From the NCBI GenBank assembly GCA_027620595.1, contig JAQCDI010000017.1, positions 1 through 16,602 on the forward strand: a stretch of DNA of 16,602 nt, read 5' to 3'. The stretch is from Bacteroidota bacterium (GTDB taxonomy: Bacteria; Bacteroidota; Rhodothermia; Rhodothermales; UBA10348). Positions 1 to 7,905 of this stretch are shown here, piece after piece. The notes beneath the pieces are model-generated. The model ran no database searches. It had not been told where the DNA came from and saw only the letters and a list, made by a program, of their open reading frames with translations. Made by a program: the position numbers and the translations under genes. Position 1 is the stretch's first letter. Each line of letters begins with the position of its first letter.

Positions 1-2
1 GC

Positions 3-128
3 ACGGAGCTGCCCCTGGCCCTTTCCGGATCGCACCACCGGGGAGTGCCCCTGATCAATCCGGCCCGGATGCTGGCCAGGGCCCTCATCCGGGCCGTAGA
101 TCCGGCAAAGTTGCGCCCCATGTCCTGA
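3..128 (+). CDS. C-terminal end of an unidentified protein (partial)
   Basis: An open frame enters from the left edge and ends at TGA 126-128, giving about 41 residues. Nearly every codon ends in G or C, as in the confident genes nearby, so I read it as the true 3' end of a gene. The visible tail has a Ser-Gly-Ser-His-His-Arg-Gly stretch, then a helical Leu/Ala/Arg-rich segment, and ends KLRPMS. I do not recognise the family and assign no function. The start and most of the protein lie outside the window. The 63 bp between its stop and the next start hold no clear promoter or terminator. Confidence 0.55.
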   Translation, partial: TELPLALSGSHHRGVPLINPARMLARALIRAVDPAKLRPMS

Positions 129-191
129 AGCGCGGACCCCGGAGCGGATCCAGCCGTATCCGTTCTCCATTGCCACCCAACCTCTGTTTCC

Positions 192-884
192 GTGTCCCTT
201 CGCGACATGCTAAGCCCGGCCGTCGAGGATTACCTCAAGGCCGTCTTCGTCCTCCAGACCGACCTGGAGGACCCGGCGGCTGCCGTGTCCACATCCAGCC
301 TGGCTGAGCGACTTGGCATTTCCCCCGCCTCCGTGACCAGCATGCTAAAGCGCCTGGACGCCCTCAATCTGGCCGATTACACCTCGTACAAAGGGGTCCG
401 GCTCACTTCTGCCGGAGAAACGATTGCGCTGGAGATCATTCGGCACCACCGCCTGCTGGAAACCTATCTCAGGGAAGTGATGGGCTATGACTGGGAACAG
501 ATGCACGCTGAAGCCGAGCTCCTGGAGCACCACATCTCGGAGGAATTCGAGGATCGACTGGACCACATGCTTGGATTCCCGACCCACGATCCGCACGGAG
601 ACCCGATTCCCGGGCGGGACGGCAACATGGTCCTGATTGCTTCCGAACCGCTTACCGACTGCCCCGTCCGGCGTCCGCTCATCATCCGGCGGGTTACGGA
701 CACCGACCCGGCCATGCTGGGAGAACTGGAGCGTGCCGGCTTGCTGCCCGGCACGTCGCTCACCATCCGCCAGCGCCTGGACTCCGATATCCTTCACGTG
801 ACCCTGGACGGGAAGGAGTTCGAGGTCTCCCCCCGTCTGGCCCAGCACGTATTTGCCTCCGAACGGACCGACTCCGACGCCTGA
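192..884 (+). CDS. DtxR/MntR-family metal-dependent transcriptional regulator with C-terminal FeoA-like domain
   Basis: A cytoplasmic repressor expected to bind DNA when loaded with Mn(II) or Fe(II), controlling metal uptake. Residues 8-75 form the winged helix (AVEDYLKAVF-like start, recognition helix around SPASVTSMLKRL). Residues 80-145 form the dimerisation and metal region, and about 160-225 the FeoA/SH3-like domain. By alignment to DtxR, the ancillary-site ligands are all present (H86, E90, H105). The primary site has D13, E109, E112 and H113, where DtxR has Met10, Cys102, Glu105 and His106. Asp and Glu at the first two positions are the MntR pattern, so manganese is a plausible co-repressor (inference). 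MntR Glu11 is Lys here. The start is uncertain: GTG 192 is used, but ATG 207 (MLSPAVEDY) fits the family equally well, and neither has a Shine-Dalgarno. rnr begins 25 bp downstream, so co-transcription is likely. Confidence 0.9.
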   Translation: MSLRDMLSPAVEDYLKAVFVLQTDLEDPAAAVSTSSLAERLGISPASVTSMLKRLDALNLADYTSYKGVRLTSAGETIALEIIRHHRLLETYLREVMGYDWEQMHAEAELLEHHISEEFEDRLDHMLGFPTHDPHGDPIPGRDGNMVLIASEPLTDCPVRRPLIIRRVTDTDPAMLGELERAGLLPGTSLTIRQRLDSDILHVTLDGKEFEVSPRLAQHVFASERTDSDA

Positions 885-909
885 TCCTACCCACCGCACC
901 GCAATCGAC

Positions 910-3009
910 ATGTCCGACCGACGTACTGCCATCCGCAAGGAGATCCTCGATCTGTTCCGCAACGAAGGGAAACGGACCTTCCGACCGAAGGAGGTAGCCA
1001 AGCGGCTCGGCTACGCCGAACAGGCCGATTACCGGCTGTGTCGGGAACTGCTCGAGGAGCTCGAATCCACGGGCAAGATCCAGCGCATCAAGGGCAACCA
1101 GTTCGGCCTGCGGCCCAAAGGCACCAGCCTGGAAGGCGTGCTCAGTGTCCATCCGCACGGCTACGGGTTCATCCGGGTCGAGGGCGTCAGCGAGGACTAT
1201 TACGTGAAGGGACGGCGCATGTACACGGCGCTCGATGGCGACACCGTTCGTTTCGTCGTGGCCGCCCGCAAACCGGGCGATGAGCGCCGTGAAGCCGAGA
1301 TCCTGGAAATCCTGCGACGCGGGCGCAAGGATGCTGTTGGTACGCTGGAGCACTCGGGATCGTATGCCGTGGTGGTCCCCGACGATCGCCGCCTCATCCA
1401 CGACATCTTCGTCGACCTGGAATCCCTCGGGGACGCGCAGCATGGGGACAAGGTGCAGGTGTCCATCGACAGCTTTGAGCACCGGGGTGGCGCACCCAGG
1501 GGCCACATCCTGAAGGTCATCGGTTCGGCCGACGATCCGTCCATCCAGACGGTGGCCCTGGCCATGAGCATCGGCGTGGACGTGGATTTCCCGCCGGCAG
1601 CCCTGGAGGAAGCCAATGCCTTCGCCGACGACATTCCCGCTTCGGAAATCCGTCGGCGCGAGGACTTCCGTGAACAAACGGTATTCACCATCGACCCGGT
1701 GGACGCCAAGGACTTCGATGATGCCCTGCACCTGCGCTCGTTGCCCGGTGGCAACTGGGAGCTGGGCATCCACATTGCCGATGTGGCCCACTACGTGCGC
1801 CCCGGGACCGATCTGGACCGCGCCGCGCAGGAACGCGGCACGAGTGTCTACCTCGTGGACCGGGTGATCCCCATGTTGCCCGAACATCTCTCGAACAGCA
1901 TCTGCTCGCTCAACCCCGGTGTGGACCGTCTGAGCTTCTCATGCGTCGTGGAGCTGACACCTGCCGGCGAAACCGTGGACTTCCGCGTCGCGGAAGGGGT
2001 CATCTGCTCGGCGTTCCGCCTCAGTTACGAAGAAGCACAGGAAATCATCCTCGGCCTGCATACGGATCATCCTTTGACGGACACCCTGCAGACGCTGAAC
2101 CGGATGGCCAAATCATTGCGCGACAAGCGGTTCGACCATGGGTCCATCGATTTTGACGTGCGTGAGGTACGCGTCGAACTGGATGAGAACGGCCGCCCGG
2201 TGCGCATTGTGCCCCGCGAGCGCCGGGATGCCCACCGGCTCATCGAGGAGTACATGCTCATGGCCAACCGGCTCGTGGCCAAACGCTATGGAGACGGAGA
2301 CCACCGGTTCGTATTCCGTATCCATGATCCGCCGGATGCCGAACGCATTGCGCAGCTGGCCAGCTACGTGGGCGCCTTTGGCCACGAATTGCCCCATCAA
2401 CAGGGGGTTGTTACCCCCAAAGCGCTGAACACACTCCTGCGTTCCGTGACCGGACGACCCGAGGCGCCCGTCATCGAGGAAGCGGCGCTGCGGTCGATGT
2501 CCCGGGCGCGGTACGACGTGGAGAACCACGGGCATTACGGCCTGGCCGCAGATTTCTATACCCACTTCACAAGCCCCATCCGTCGCTACCCCGATCTGCT
2601 CGTCCATCGGTTGGTCCGTGAGCATATGGACGGAGAACGACGGGTGGATCCGGAAGGGTTGGCTGCCCTGGCCAAGCATTGCTCCGAACGCGAGCAGGTG
2701 GCCACCGAGGCCGAACGGGAGTCCATCCAGCTCAAGAAGGTGGAATACGTGCAGGACCACGTCGGCGAGGAGCATCCCGGGGTCATCACCGGCGTCTCGC
2801 GCTTCGGGGTGTACATCGAGCTGACCGAACTGCTGGTGGAGGGCATGGTGCACGTCCGCAACATGGACGACTATTACGAGTACGACGAACGATCCTTCAG
2901 CCTGGTAGGACGGCGTTCGGGCCGACGCTACCGCCCCGGAGACCCGGTTCGCGTGCTCATTGCGGGAGCCGACCTGGAGAAGCGGGAAATTGACTTCGAG
3001 TTCGCCTGA
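910..3009 (+). CDS. rnr: Ribonuclease R (3'-5' exoribonuclease, RNB family)
   Basis: A processive hydrolytic 3'-5' exoribonuclease that degrades structured RNA, mRNA fragments and defective rRNA. It has 699 residues from ATG 910, typical of RNase R. Domains in order are an N-terminal winged helix (about 5-65), two cold-shock/OB domains (about 72-120 and 140-210), the RNB catalytic domain (about 250-590) and a C-terminal S1 domain (about 620-698). The catalytic motif TIDPVDAKDFDDA (260-272) holds D262, D268, D270 and D271, matching E. coli D272, D278, D280 and D281. The family motif TSPIRRYPDLLVHR lies near residue 553. The Lys-rich tail of E. coli RNase R is absent; the protein ends just after S1. 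The frame stays open upstream to a TTG at 853 inside the regulator gene, but ATG 910 starts directly at the winged helix and is preferred. Confidence 0.96.
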   Translation: MSDRRTAIRKEILDLFRNEGKRTFRPKEVAKRLGYAEQADYRLCRELLEELESTGKIQRIKGNQFGLRPKGTSLEGVLSVHPHGYGFIRVEGVSEDYYVKGRRMYTALDGDTVRFVVAARKPGDERREAEILEILRRGRKDAVGTLEHSGSYAVVVPDDRRLIHDIFVDLESLGDAQHGDKVQVSIDSFEHRGGAPRGHILKVIGSADDPSIQTVALAMSIGVDVDFPPAALEEANAFADDIPASEIRRREDFREQTVFTIDPVDAKDFDDALHLRSLPGGNWELGIHIADVAHYVRPGTDLDRAAQERGTSVYLVDRVIPMLPEHLSNSICSLNPGVDRLSFSCVVELTPAGETVDFRVAEGVICSAFRLSYEEAQEIILGLHTDHPLTDTLQTLNRMAKSLRDKRFDHGSIDFDVREVRVELDENGRPVRIVPRERRDAHRLIEEYMLMANRLVAKRYGDGDHRFVFRIHDPPDAERIAQLASYVGAFGHELPHQQGVVTPKALNTLLRSVTGRPEAPVIEEAALRSMSRARYDVENHGHYGLAADFYTHFTSPIRRYPDLLVHRLVREHMDGERRVDPEGLAALAKHCSEREQVATEAERESIQLKKVEYVQDHVGEEHPGVITGVSRFGVYIELTELLVEGMVHVRNMDDYYEYDERSFSLVGRRSGRRYRPGDPVRVLIAGADLEKREIDFEFA

Positions 3010-3066
3010 CAGGCCGCTTTGTCCGAACCGCTTTATGCAGACCGGTTTGCAGCCGAAACCCCACCT

Positions 3067-4587
3067 ATGACCCCCTCTCCCGTCCCCGGTTTGCCAGGAG
3101 CGATCCGGACATATTTCCTGTTGGCCCGCAACCAGTTCCGGGTTTCAATGCGGCAGATGCAGAGCCAGCAGGGCTGGTTCATGCGCATCGTCCTGGCCGT
3201 GATGATGGCCTATTCGGCCTTCATCCTGTTGACCCTCGGATTCTTCTCGGCCCAGCTCTGGCCAGGCGCGGAGCCCGTCCTGATCGTGAACCGCTCCCTG
3301 CTGGCGGCTTTCATCAGCCTTTTCTTCATCCGCTTCCTGTTCCAGCGCACACCCCGGATGAAGATCGTGCCTTACCTGCACCTGCCGGTCTCCCGGCCGC
3401 GATTGGTGGCGTTCTTCCAGGCGGCCTCGCTCCTTTCGATCCACAATTTCTATCCCCTGCTCTTCTTCCTGCCGTTCTGGATGCGGTACGTGGTGCAGGA
3501 GGGGTCGCCCGCAGGCCATCTGATGTGGATCGGAGCGGTCCTGCTGCTGATCCTGGCCTCGCACTTTGCCAACCTGTTGCTGCGTGGCATCCTGCGCCAA
3601 CGGGCCGGACTGTTCTACATCTGGATGTCGCTTTTCATCACCACGGCTTTCGTGGACGAGGCCGCTGGCCTGGGCATGCAGCAGCGCCTTTCTGAATTCC
3701 TTTTTTCCCGCATCCTGTCGGGTGATTTCCTGGGGTTGTTCCTGCTCCTTTGTTTCACGCTTTTTGTGGTCATCGCCTCCACGATCAGCTTGTCACGGTC
3801 CATCCGGGAGCCGGAAGGATCGGCCGAGGCCACTGCCGCATCGCGGGTGCGTTCTTTTGATGTGCCTGCCGAGTGGGGCCTGCTCGGACAACTTGTCCGC
3901 ATCGAGCTGCTGCTCATGTGGCGCAACCGGCGCCCGAGGCACTACCTGTTCATTTCCCTGTTGTTTTCGACCCTCTACCTCGTGTTCATGCTCAGTGCGG
4001 GCGGGACCTTCGGAGGCAGCGCATTTGCCGCCTTCCTCGGGCTTTTTGCGTCCGGCGGTTTTGCGCTGAATTATGGGCAGCTTATGTTCGGGTGGGATTC
4101 GACACACTACACCGCCTTCGTATCCCGCAACGTTCCTTTCCATCGGCTGGTTCAGGCCAAGGCCATCGTCCTGCAGGCATCCTGTCTGTTCCTGTTCGTG
4201 GCTTCCCTGCCCCTGTTCGTCTGGCTGCGCCCGGATCTCGTACCTCTGCATTTCGCGTTCCTGTTCTACAATGCGGGCATCACGGTCATCCTCATCCTCG
4301 AGCTGGCAACCCGGAACCGGCAGCGCGTGGATATCGGGCGCAGCGGAGGCTTCTTCAACTACGAAGGGTTTTCTGCCCGTCACTGGCTGTGGTTCATCCC
4401 GACGGCTCTGCCTCCGGTGCTTTTCATGCAGGTCATGCACGAAACGCCCCGCCTGGGCCTTACCATCCTGGCCACCTCCGGATTGATCGGTCTCATGACG
4501 ACCCGATGGTGGACGCGTTATTTTGCCGCCGGACTGACCGCGAGGAAACACATCATGCTGGAGGGTTTTGACAGCCGTGCGGGTTGA
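3067..4587 (+). CDS. Polytopic membrane protein, ABC exporter permease-like (resembles DUF5687)
   Basis: An inner-membrane protein of 506 residues with about 12 hydrophobic segments (near 41-60, 75-93, 115-138, 152-172, 182-198, 220-240, 292-310, 316-335, 365-388, 395-412, 440-456 and 464-480). A cytoplasmic hydrophilic stretch at about 244-290 splits two six-helix halves. The FGWDSTHYTAF segment (341-351) and overall layout resemble the DUF5687 family of Bacteroidota, which usually sits beside an ABC ATPase; that is recalled, not searched. Its stop overlaps the start of the ATPase gene, so the two are almost certainly translated together as one transporter. The substrate is unknown. ATG 3067 is chosen; the frame extends to TTG 3019, ten bases after the rnr stop, which would add 16 hydrophilic residues. 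There is no signal peptide. Confidence 0.8.
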   Translation: MTPSPVPGLPGAIRTYFLLARNQFRVSMRQMQSQQGWFMRIVLAVMMAYSAFILLTLGFFSAQLWPGAEPVLIVNRSLLAAFISLFFIRFLFQRTPRMKIVPYLHLPVSRPRLVAFFQAASLLSIHNFYPLLFFLPFWMRYVVQEGSPAGHLMWIGAVLLLILASHFANLLLRGILRQRAGLFYIWMSLFITTAFVDEAAGLGMQQRLSEFLFSRILSGDFLGLFLLLCFTLFVVIASTISLSRSIREPEGSAEATAASRVRSFDVPAEWGLLGQLVRIELLLMWRNRRPRHYLFISLLFSTLYLVFMLSAGGTFGGSAFAAFLGLFASGGFALNYGQLMFGWDSTHYTAFVSRNVPFHRLVQAKAIVLQASCLFLFVASLPLFVWLRPDLVPLHFAFLFYNAGITVILILELATRNRQRVDIGRSGGFFNYEGFSARHWLWFIPTALPPVLFMQVMHETPRLGLTILATSGLIGLMTTRWWTRYFAAGLTARKHIMLEGFDSRAG

Positions 4588-5296
4588 ACTGAACAAGATC
4601 GTCAAGAAGTTCGGGGCCAAGAAGGCGCTCGATATTCCTGCCTGGCTGCTCGAAGACGGCGAGGTGGTCGGATTGCTGGGCAGCAACGGGGCCGGCAAGA
4701 CCACCTTCCTGCGCATCATGCTGGACCTGCTGCGGCCCGATCAAGGGGAGGTCCGCATGGATGGGCGGGACGTCCAGCGGGACGCCGGTTGGCGGGCCCG
4801 CACGGGCTCCTTCCTGGACCGTTCCTTCCTCATCGACTACCTCACGATTCCCGAATACCTGGAATTCGTGGGATCCACCTTCAACCTGGACAAGGATGAA
4901 ATCGGCCGACGGCTGGAGCCGTTCGAGGATTTCCTGCCCTTGTCACGCATAGACAGGAATCGGCTCATTCGGGACCTGTCGACAGGTAATGCCAAAAAGG
5001 TGGGCATCCTTGCTGCGCTCTTCGTCCATCCCGAATTCGTGGTCCTCGACGAGCCCTTTGCCAATCTCGACCCCCCATCGCAGATCCGTCTCAAGGATAT
5101 CCTGCGCACGATGGCCGCAGATCCCGGCAGGAGCATGCTGATTTCCAGTCATGACCTGGGCCATGTGACGGACGTCTGCGGCAGGATCACCTTGCTTCAG
5201 TCGGGCCTCATCCAGCGGGATGTGGAAACCAACGAACGGACCCTGGAAGAGCTCAACACCTGGTTTGCCAGCGAAGGGGTCTCCTCGGCAACCTGA
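4568..5296 (+). CDS. ABC transporter ATP-binding protein, partner of the preceding membrane protein
   Basis: The cytoplasmic nucleotide-binding subunit of an ABC exporter, 242 residues. Walker A is GSNGAGKT (38-45), the signature is LSTGNAKKVG (137-146), Walker B is VVLDEP (158-163), and the H-loop is H195 in ISSHD. The signature has T-G-N where most ABC proteins have G-G-Q. The usual Q-loop glutamine position appears to be Asp (D84 in SFLDRSF). Both may be family traits rather than damage. The start overlaps the permease gene by 20 bp (TTG 4568) or 11 bp (GTG 4577, starting MRVELNK), which implies translational coupling. Neither start has a Shine-Dalgarno, so the first three residues are uncertain. 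The gene converges with hemH, 69 bp between stops. Confidence 0.9.
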   Translation: MTAVRVELNKIVKKFGAKKALDIPAWLLEDGEVVGLLGSNGAGKTTFLRIMLDLLRPDQGEVRMDGRDVQRDAGWRARTGSFLDRSFLIDYLTIPEYLEFVGSTFNLDKDEIGRRLEPFEDFLPLSRIDRNRLIRDLSTGNAKKVGILAALFVHPEFVVLDEPFANLDPPSQIRLKDILRTMAADPGRSMLISSHDLGHVTDVCGRITLLQSGLIQRDVETNERTLEELNTWFASEGVSSAT

Positions 5297-5344
5297 GTCG
5301 GCACGGGTTGGAGCGCGGACTGGAGCTCGGGATGGGGCGCAGGC

Positions 5345-5362
5345 GAAAGCTTTGGTGCTTTC
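5345..5362. terminator. Possible weak bidirectional terminator hairpin
   Basis: GAAAGC (5345-5350) and GCTTTC (5357-5362) form a perfect 6-bp stem with a 6-base loop in the 69-bp gap between two convergent genes. The stem is short, only half GC, and has no T-run on either side, so the call rests mainly on its position. Confidence 0.2.
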
Positions 5363-5365
5363 CGA

Positions 5366-6607
5366 TCAGGCCTTCGCGTTGACCGGATGCATCGGGCACG
5401 AACCGCATCGGGCTTCCGTGCGTGGGTCGTTGTGGATGCCATCAGTGGCCCAACTGGAGCGCGGGCACACATGGGACGCGGATTCCACATGATCGCCGCA
5501 GACCGGCGCGCTGGCGCCAGGGGAATCCAGGCTCTCCCGGACCAGGTCAGCCAGGCAGTCCATGAACAGCGGATGGCAGTTGAGGCCTGAGGCCACGTGG
5601 TAGTGGGGAATACCGGCGTGTTCGGCCACACCGCGCATGCGCACATCGAGCACGAACGCCGTGTCGAACTGCTCAGTTACGTGGTCCACCGGCACGACGA
5701 GGACGGCTCGGGTGCCGGAGCGCGCCATACGTCGGAGCCGGTCCTGCAGATCGTTGCTCACTTGGTCCCCCCAGGTACGGGTGCGCACGAAAGTCAGCGA
5801 GAATTGACGGTCTTGGCCGCGCATGGCCATGATACCGTCCACCGTGCGATGAACGAGGCAGCAGTAGGGATCCCGCTTTTCCGCATCTGAGGTGACTGGA
5901 ATGCCATGAGCCGCAAACAACAGCTCCACGTCAGGGCGAATATGCTTCGGGAAGCGCTGCAGGGCCTGCTCAATGCGCTCATTGACCGATCGAAGGTACT
6001 TTTCCCGGGTGGCAAACTGTCCGATGGCAATCGTGGGACGGGTCGCAAGCTTGCCTGTGCGTATGAGCGCGTCCCAGGATGCCAAAGCACGACCGGTGGT
6101 TTCCGTTGCGTACTGTGGAAACATGGGCAGCAGGATCACATGTGTGATGCCATCCTGATCCATTTGCCGGACGGCCTCCAGGATGTCGGGCGTCCCGAAC
6201 GGCGAGGCCAGGTAGGTGTGGAAGCGCACACCGGCCGGGAGATCCGCCAGGGCTTGCAGCCGGCCGTTCAGATCGCGGCATTGTTCGCGATTGAGCCGAT
6301 TGATGGCCGAACCGCCCCCGATGGAGGAATACTCGGTGTTGAGTTGCCTCGAAAGGAACCGGGCCGAAAGCTGGGATTGCAGATGGCGCACCCAGAGCTT
6401 GATGCCGGAGCGGGCCCCGGGCGGGAGCATGAGGCGGTGATAGAGATACCCGACCACATCTTCCCGCTTCTCCGGCGCCCCGGGCACCAGGAGCACGACG
6501 CCCACGCGATCGCCCGGTCCTGGGCGGATCGGCTCCTGCGAGAAGAAACGCCCACTGAAGAGGCGTTCGTCGCTGGCATATGCCTTGGCCAGATCGCGGG
6601 GCGACAT
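5366..6607 (-). CDS. hemH: Ferrochelatase family protein with divergent active site and Cys-rich C-terminal tail
   Basis: Inserts iron into a porphyrin in the last steps of heme synthesis. It has 413 residues from ATG 6607. Family features are the VGVVLLVPGAPEKREDV strand and loop (about 35-51), SSIGGGSAINRL (about 94-105), LLPMFPQYATETTG (about 159-172) and the AAHGIP motif with active-site H234. In the second active-site segment, where other ferrochelatases read (D)HxE, this one reads E-Q-F-D: the conserved His is Gln (Q313) and the conserved Glu is Asp (D315). The C-terminus runs past the usual end into a tail with cysteines at about 344, 351, 370, 381, 401 and 404, including a CGSC motif, possibly metal or [2Fe-2S] binding. 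The frame is open upstream to GTG 6760, which overlaps the rluA-like stop by 4 bp (GTGA). That would add 51 residues with no family match, so ATG 6607 is preferred. Confidence 0.85.
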   Translation of the reverse strand: MSPRDLAKAYASDERLFSGRFFSQEPIRPGPGDRVGVVLLVPGAPEKREDVVGYLYHRLMLPPGARSGIKLWVRHLQSQLSARFLSRQLNTEYSSIGGGSAINRLNREQCRDLNGRLQALADLPAGVRFHTYLASPFGTPDILEAVRQMDQDGITHVILLPMFPQYATETTGRALASWDALIRTGKLATRPTIAIGQFATREKYLRSVNERIEQALQRFPKHIRPDVELLFAAHGIPVTSDAEKRDPYCCLVHRTVDGIMAMRGQDRQFSLTFVRTRTWGDQVSNDLQDRLRRMARSGTRAVLVVPVDHVTEQFDTAFVLDVRMRGVAEHAGIPHYHVASGLNCHPLFMDCLADLVRESLDSPGASAPVCGDHVESASHVCPRSSWATDGIHNDPRTEARCGSCPMHPVNAKA

Positions 6608-6756
6608 GAGTTGGGTACGGATGCTGGATGATGGGGGGAAGGGCCGATCACCAGGGAGCAGAACGACACTTCCGGGACCTTCCATCCAAAATGTACATCC
6701 GGGGTGGTCCGGCCTGTTTTCAGGTAGTGTGAAGGCATCCGCATTTCCGAGAAGCT

Positions 6757-7521
6757 TCACCTACTATCATCCCGCAATTCACGGGGAGGGGAGGGCACGT
6801 CAACGCCGAAAGCAGCTTCCTGGGACCATTCCTTCAGCCAATCCCGCGCCACGGAACGAACCTGTTCGGGCCACCAGGCCCCGGGGACCGACGTCCAGCC
6901 CAGCCGTTGACCGCGCGTGGGGTGATCCAAGGCCAGTGCGGCGGCATGCAGCGCAAGGTTTTTTCCATCCAGCTCCCGGGTGGCCCCGTATCGGATATCC
7001 CCCGTGAGCGGAAACCCTCTCGAGGCAAACTGGAGGCGCACCTGGTGTGGCCGACCGGTTTCGAGCCGGATGGCCACCAGGGTCGATGTGTCGAACCGCT
7101 GGACCACGTCATAGGCCAGGCGTGCCTCCTTGGCGCCCGGTTCAACGGCCGACACCACCCGGACTTCCCTCTCTTCCTTGCGCAGCCAATCGGTCCACGC
7201 GCCGGATGGGGCCGGCTGCCCCTCCACCCAGGCCAGGTACCGCTTTTCGACCGAACGGACGCGGAACTGCTCTGCCAATCGGGCCGCCGACTTCGACGTG
7301 CGGGCCAACACCATTAGGCCTGAAGCGGGGCGATCCAGCCGGTGTACCAGGCCCAGGAACACCGCACCGGGCTTGTTGAAGTATTCGCCCACCCAGGACT
7401 TGCCCGCCGTCAGAACGTCCAGATCCCCTGTTTCATCACCCTGGGACAGCATCCCGGGCGGCTTATCGATCACGAGCAGGTGATTGTCCACGTATCGGAC
7501 GGGCAACGGGCGGGTCTCCAT
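6757..7521 (-). CDS. RluA-family RNA pseudouridine synthase
   Basis: Isomerises uridine to pseudouridine in rRNA or tRNA; the target base cannot be told from sequence. It has 254 residues from ATG 7521. The catalytic motif HRLDRPASGL (60-69) holds the nucleophile D63. Other family motifs are the N-terminal LLVIDKPPGM (15-24), RYLAWVEG (94-101) and GRPHQVRLQ (156-164). There is no N-terminal S4 domain, so it is the short RluA/RluC-like form without the RNA-binding module. The start chosen makes a TGATG overlap with the stop of the upstream MmcQ-like gene, a common sign of coupled translation. ATG 7539 would add six residues (MRLGGL) and overlap the neighbour by 19 bp. The last 20 residues are charged and not conserved in my reading. 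Confidence 0.93.
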   Translation of the reverse strand: METRPLPVRYVDNHLLVIDKPPGMLSQGDETGDLDVLTAGKSWVGEYFNKPGAVFLGLVHRLDRPASGLMVLARTSKSAARLAEQFRVRSVEKRYLAWVEGQPAPSGAWTDWLRKEEREVRVVSAVEPGAKEARLAYDVVQRFDTSTLVAIRLETGRPHQVRLQFASRGFPLTGDIRYGATRELDGKNLALHAAALALDHPTRGQRLGWTSVPGAWWPEQVRSVARDWLKEWSQEAAFGVDVPSPPRELRDDSR

Positions 7522-7877
7522 CAGGCCTCCAAGCCGCATTCGATGCGCTTCTTGCGGGTCAGGGATGCCACGATCAGCGCGTGACTGTGATCAATCAGAT
7601 CCCGAAGCAGGGGCAGGGGCACTTCCCCGTCCAGGACAATGGTGTTCCACAACTGCTTGTTGAGATGGTAGCCGGCCGTGATGCTGGCGTATTCCTCCCG
7701 GAGTTGGATGGCGCGCTCTGGATCACACTTCAGGCTGATCCGCTGCGGCGTATCGTCGAGCGAGATGATGGCAAACATTTTGCCACCCGCCTTGAGTACC
7801 AGCGTGTGCTCATCAAAAGGGAATCCTTCCGTGACCGCCGGCTTTGCCATGCAGTATGTGTAGATTGCTTCAAGCAT
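7521..7877 (-). CDS. MmcQ/YjbR family protein
   Basis: A small cytoplasmic protein of 118 residues with the MmcQ/YjbR fold, often annotated as DNA-binding; its real role is poorly known. The sequence matches the family throughout: an early TEGFPFDEHTLVLKAGGKMFA block (about 16-36), ISLKCDPERA (47-56), GYHLNKQLWNTIVLDG (about 69-84), and a final helix with DHSHALIVASL. It is first in the minus-strand pair and overlaps the pseudouridine synthase start at TGATG. AAAGGAG sits directly before ATG 7877 with no spacing, too close for a normal ribosome binding site, but no later start fits the family as well. It is divergent from the + strand gene at 7906, with 28 bp between starts. Confidence 0.88.
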   Translation of the reverse strand: MLEAIYTYCMAKPAVTEGFPFDEHTLVLKAGGKMFAIISLDDTPQRISLKCDPERAIQLREEYASITAGYHLNKQLWNTIVLDGEVPLPLLRDLIDHSHALIVASLTRKKRIECGLEA

Positions 7878-7905
7878 CTCCTTTCACCGTTCCATCCATA
7901 CCCCA

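Noticed and set aside
760..1887. 375-codon open frame on the minus strand opposite rnr, with a similar 246-codon frame at 2113-2853
   Set aside because: Both lie opposite conserved RNase R domains; the His/Val/Gly-rich composition and lack of any motif mark them as shadows.
3793..4719. 308-codon open frame on the minus strand opposite the permease gene
   Set aside because: It is opposite a clear membrane protein, is rich in Gln, Glu and Arg as expected for the complement of hydrophobic codons, and matches no known motif.
5906..6631. 241-codon open frame on the plus strand opposite hemH
   Set aside because: Ferrochelatase motifs run through the whole opposite strand; this frame shows none.
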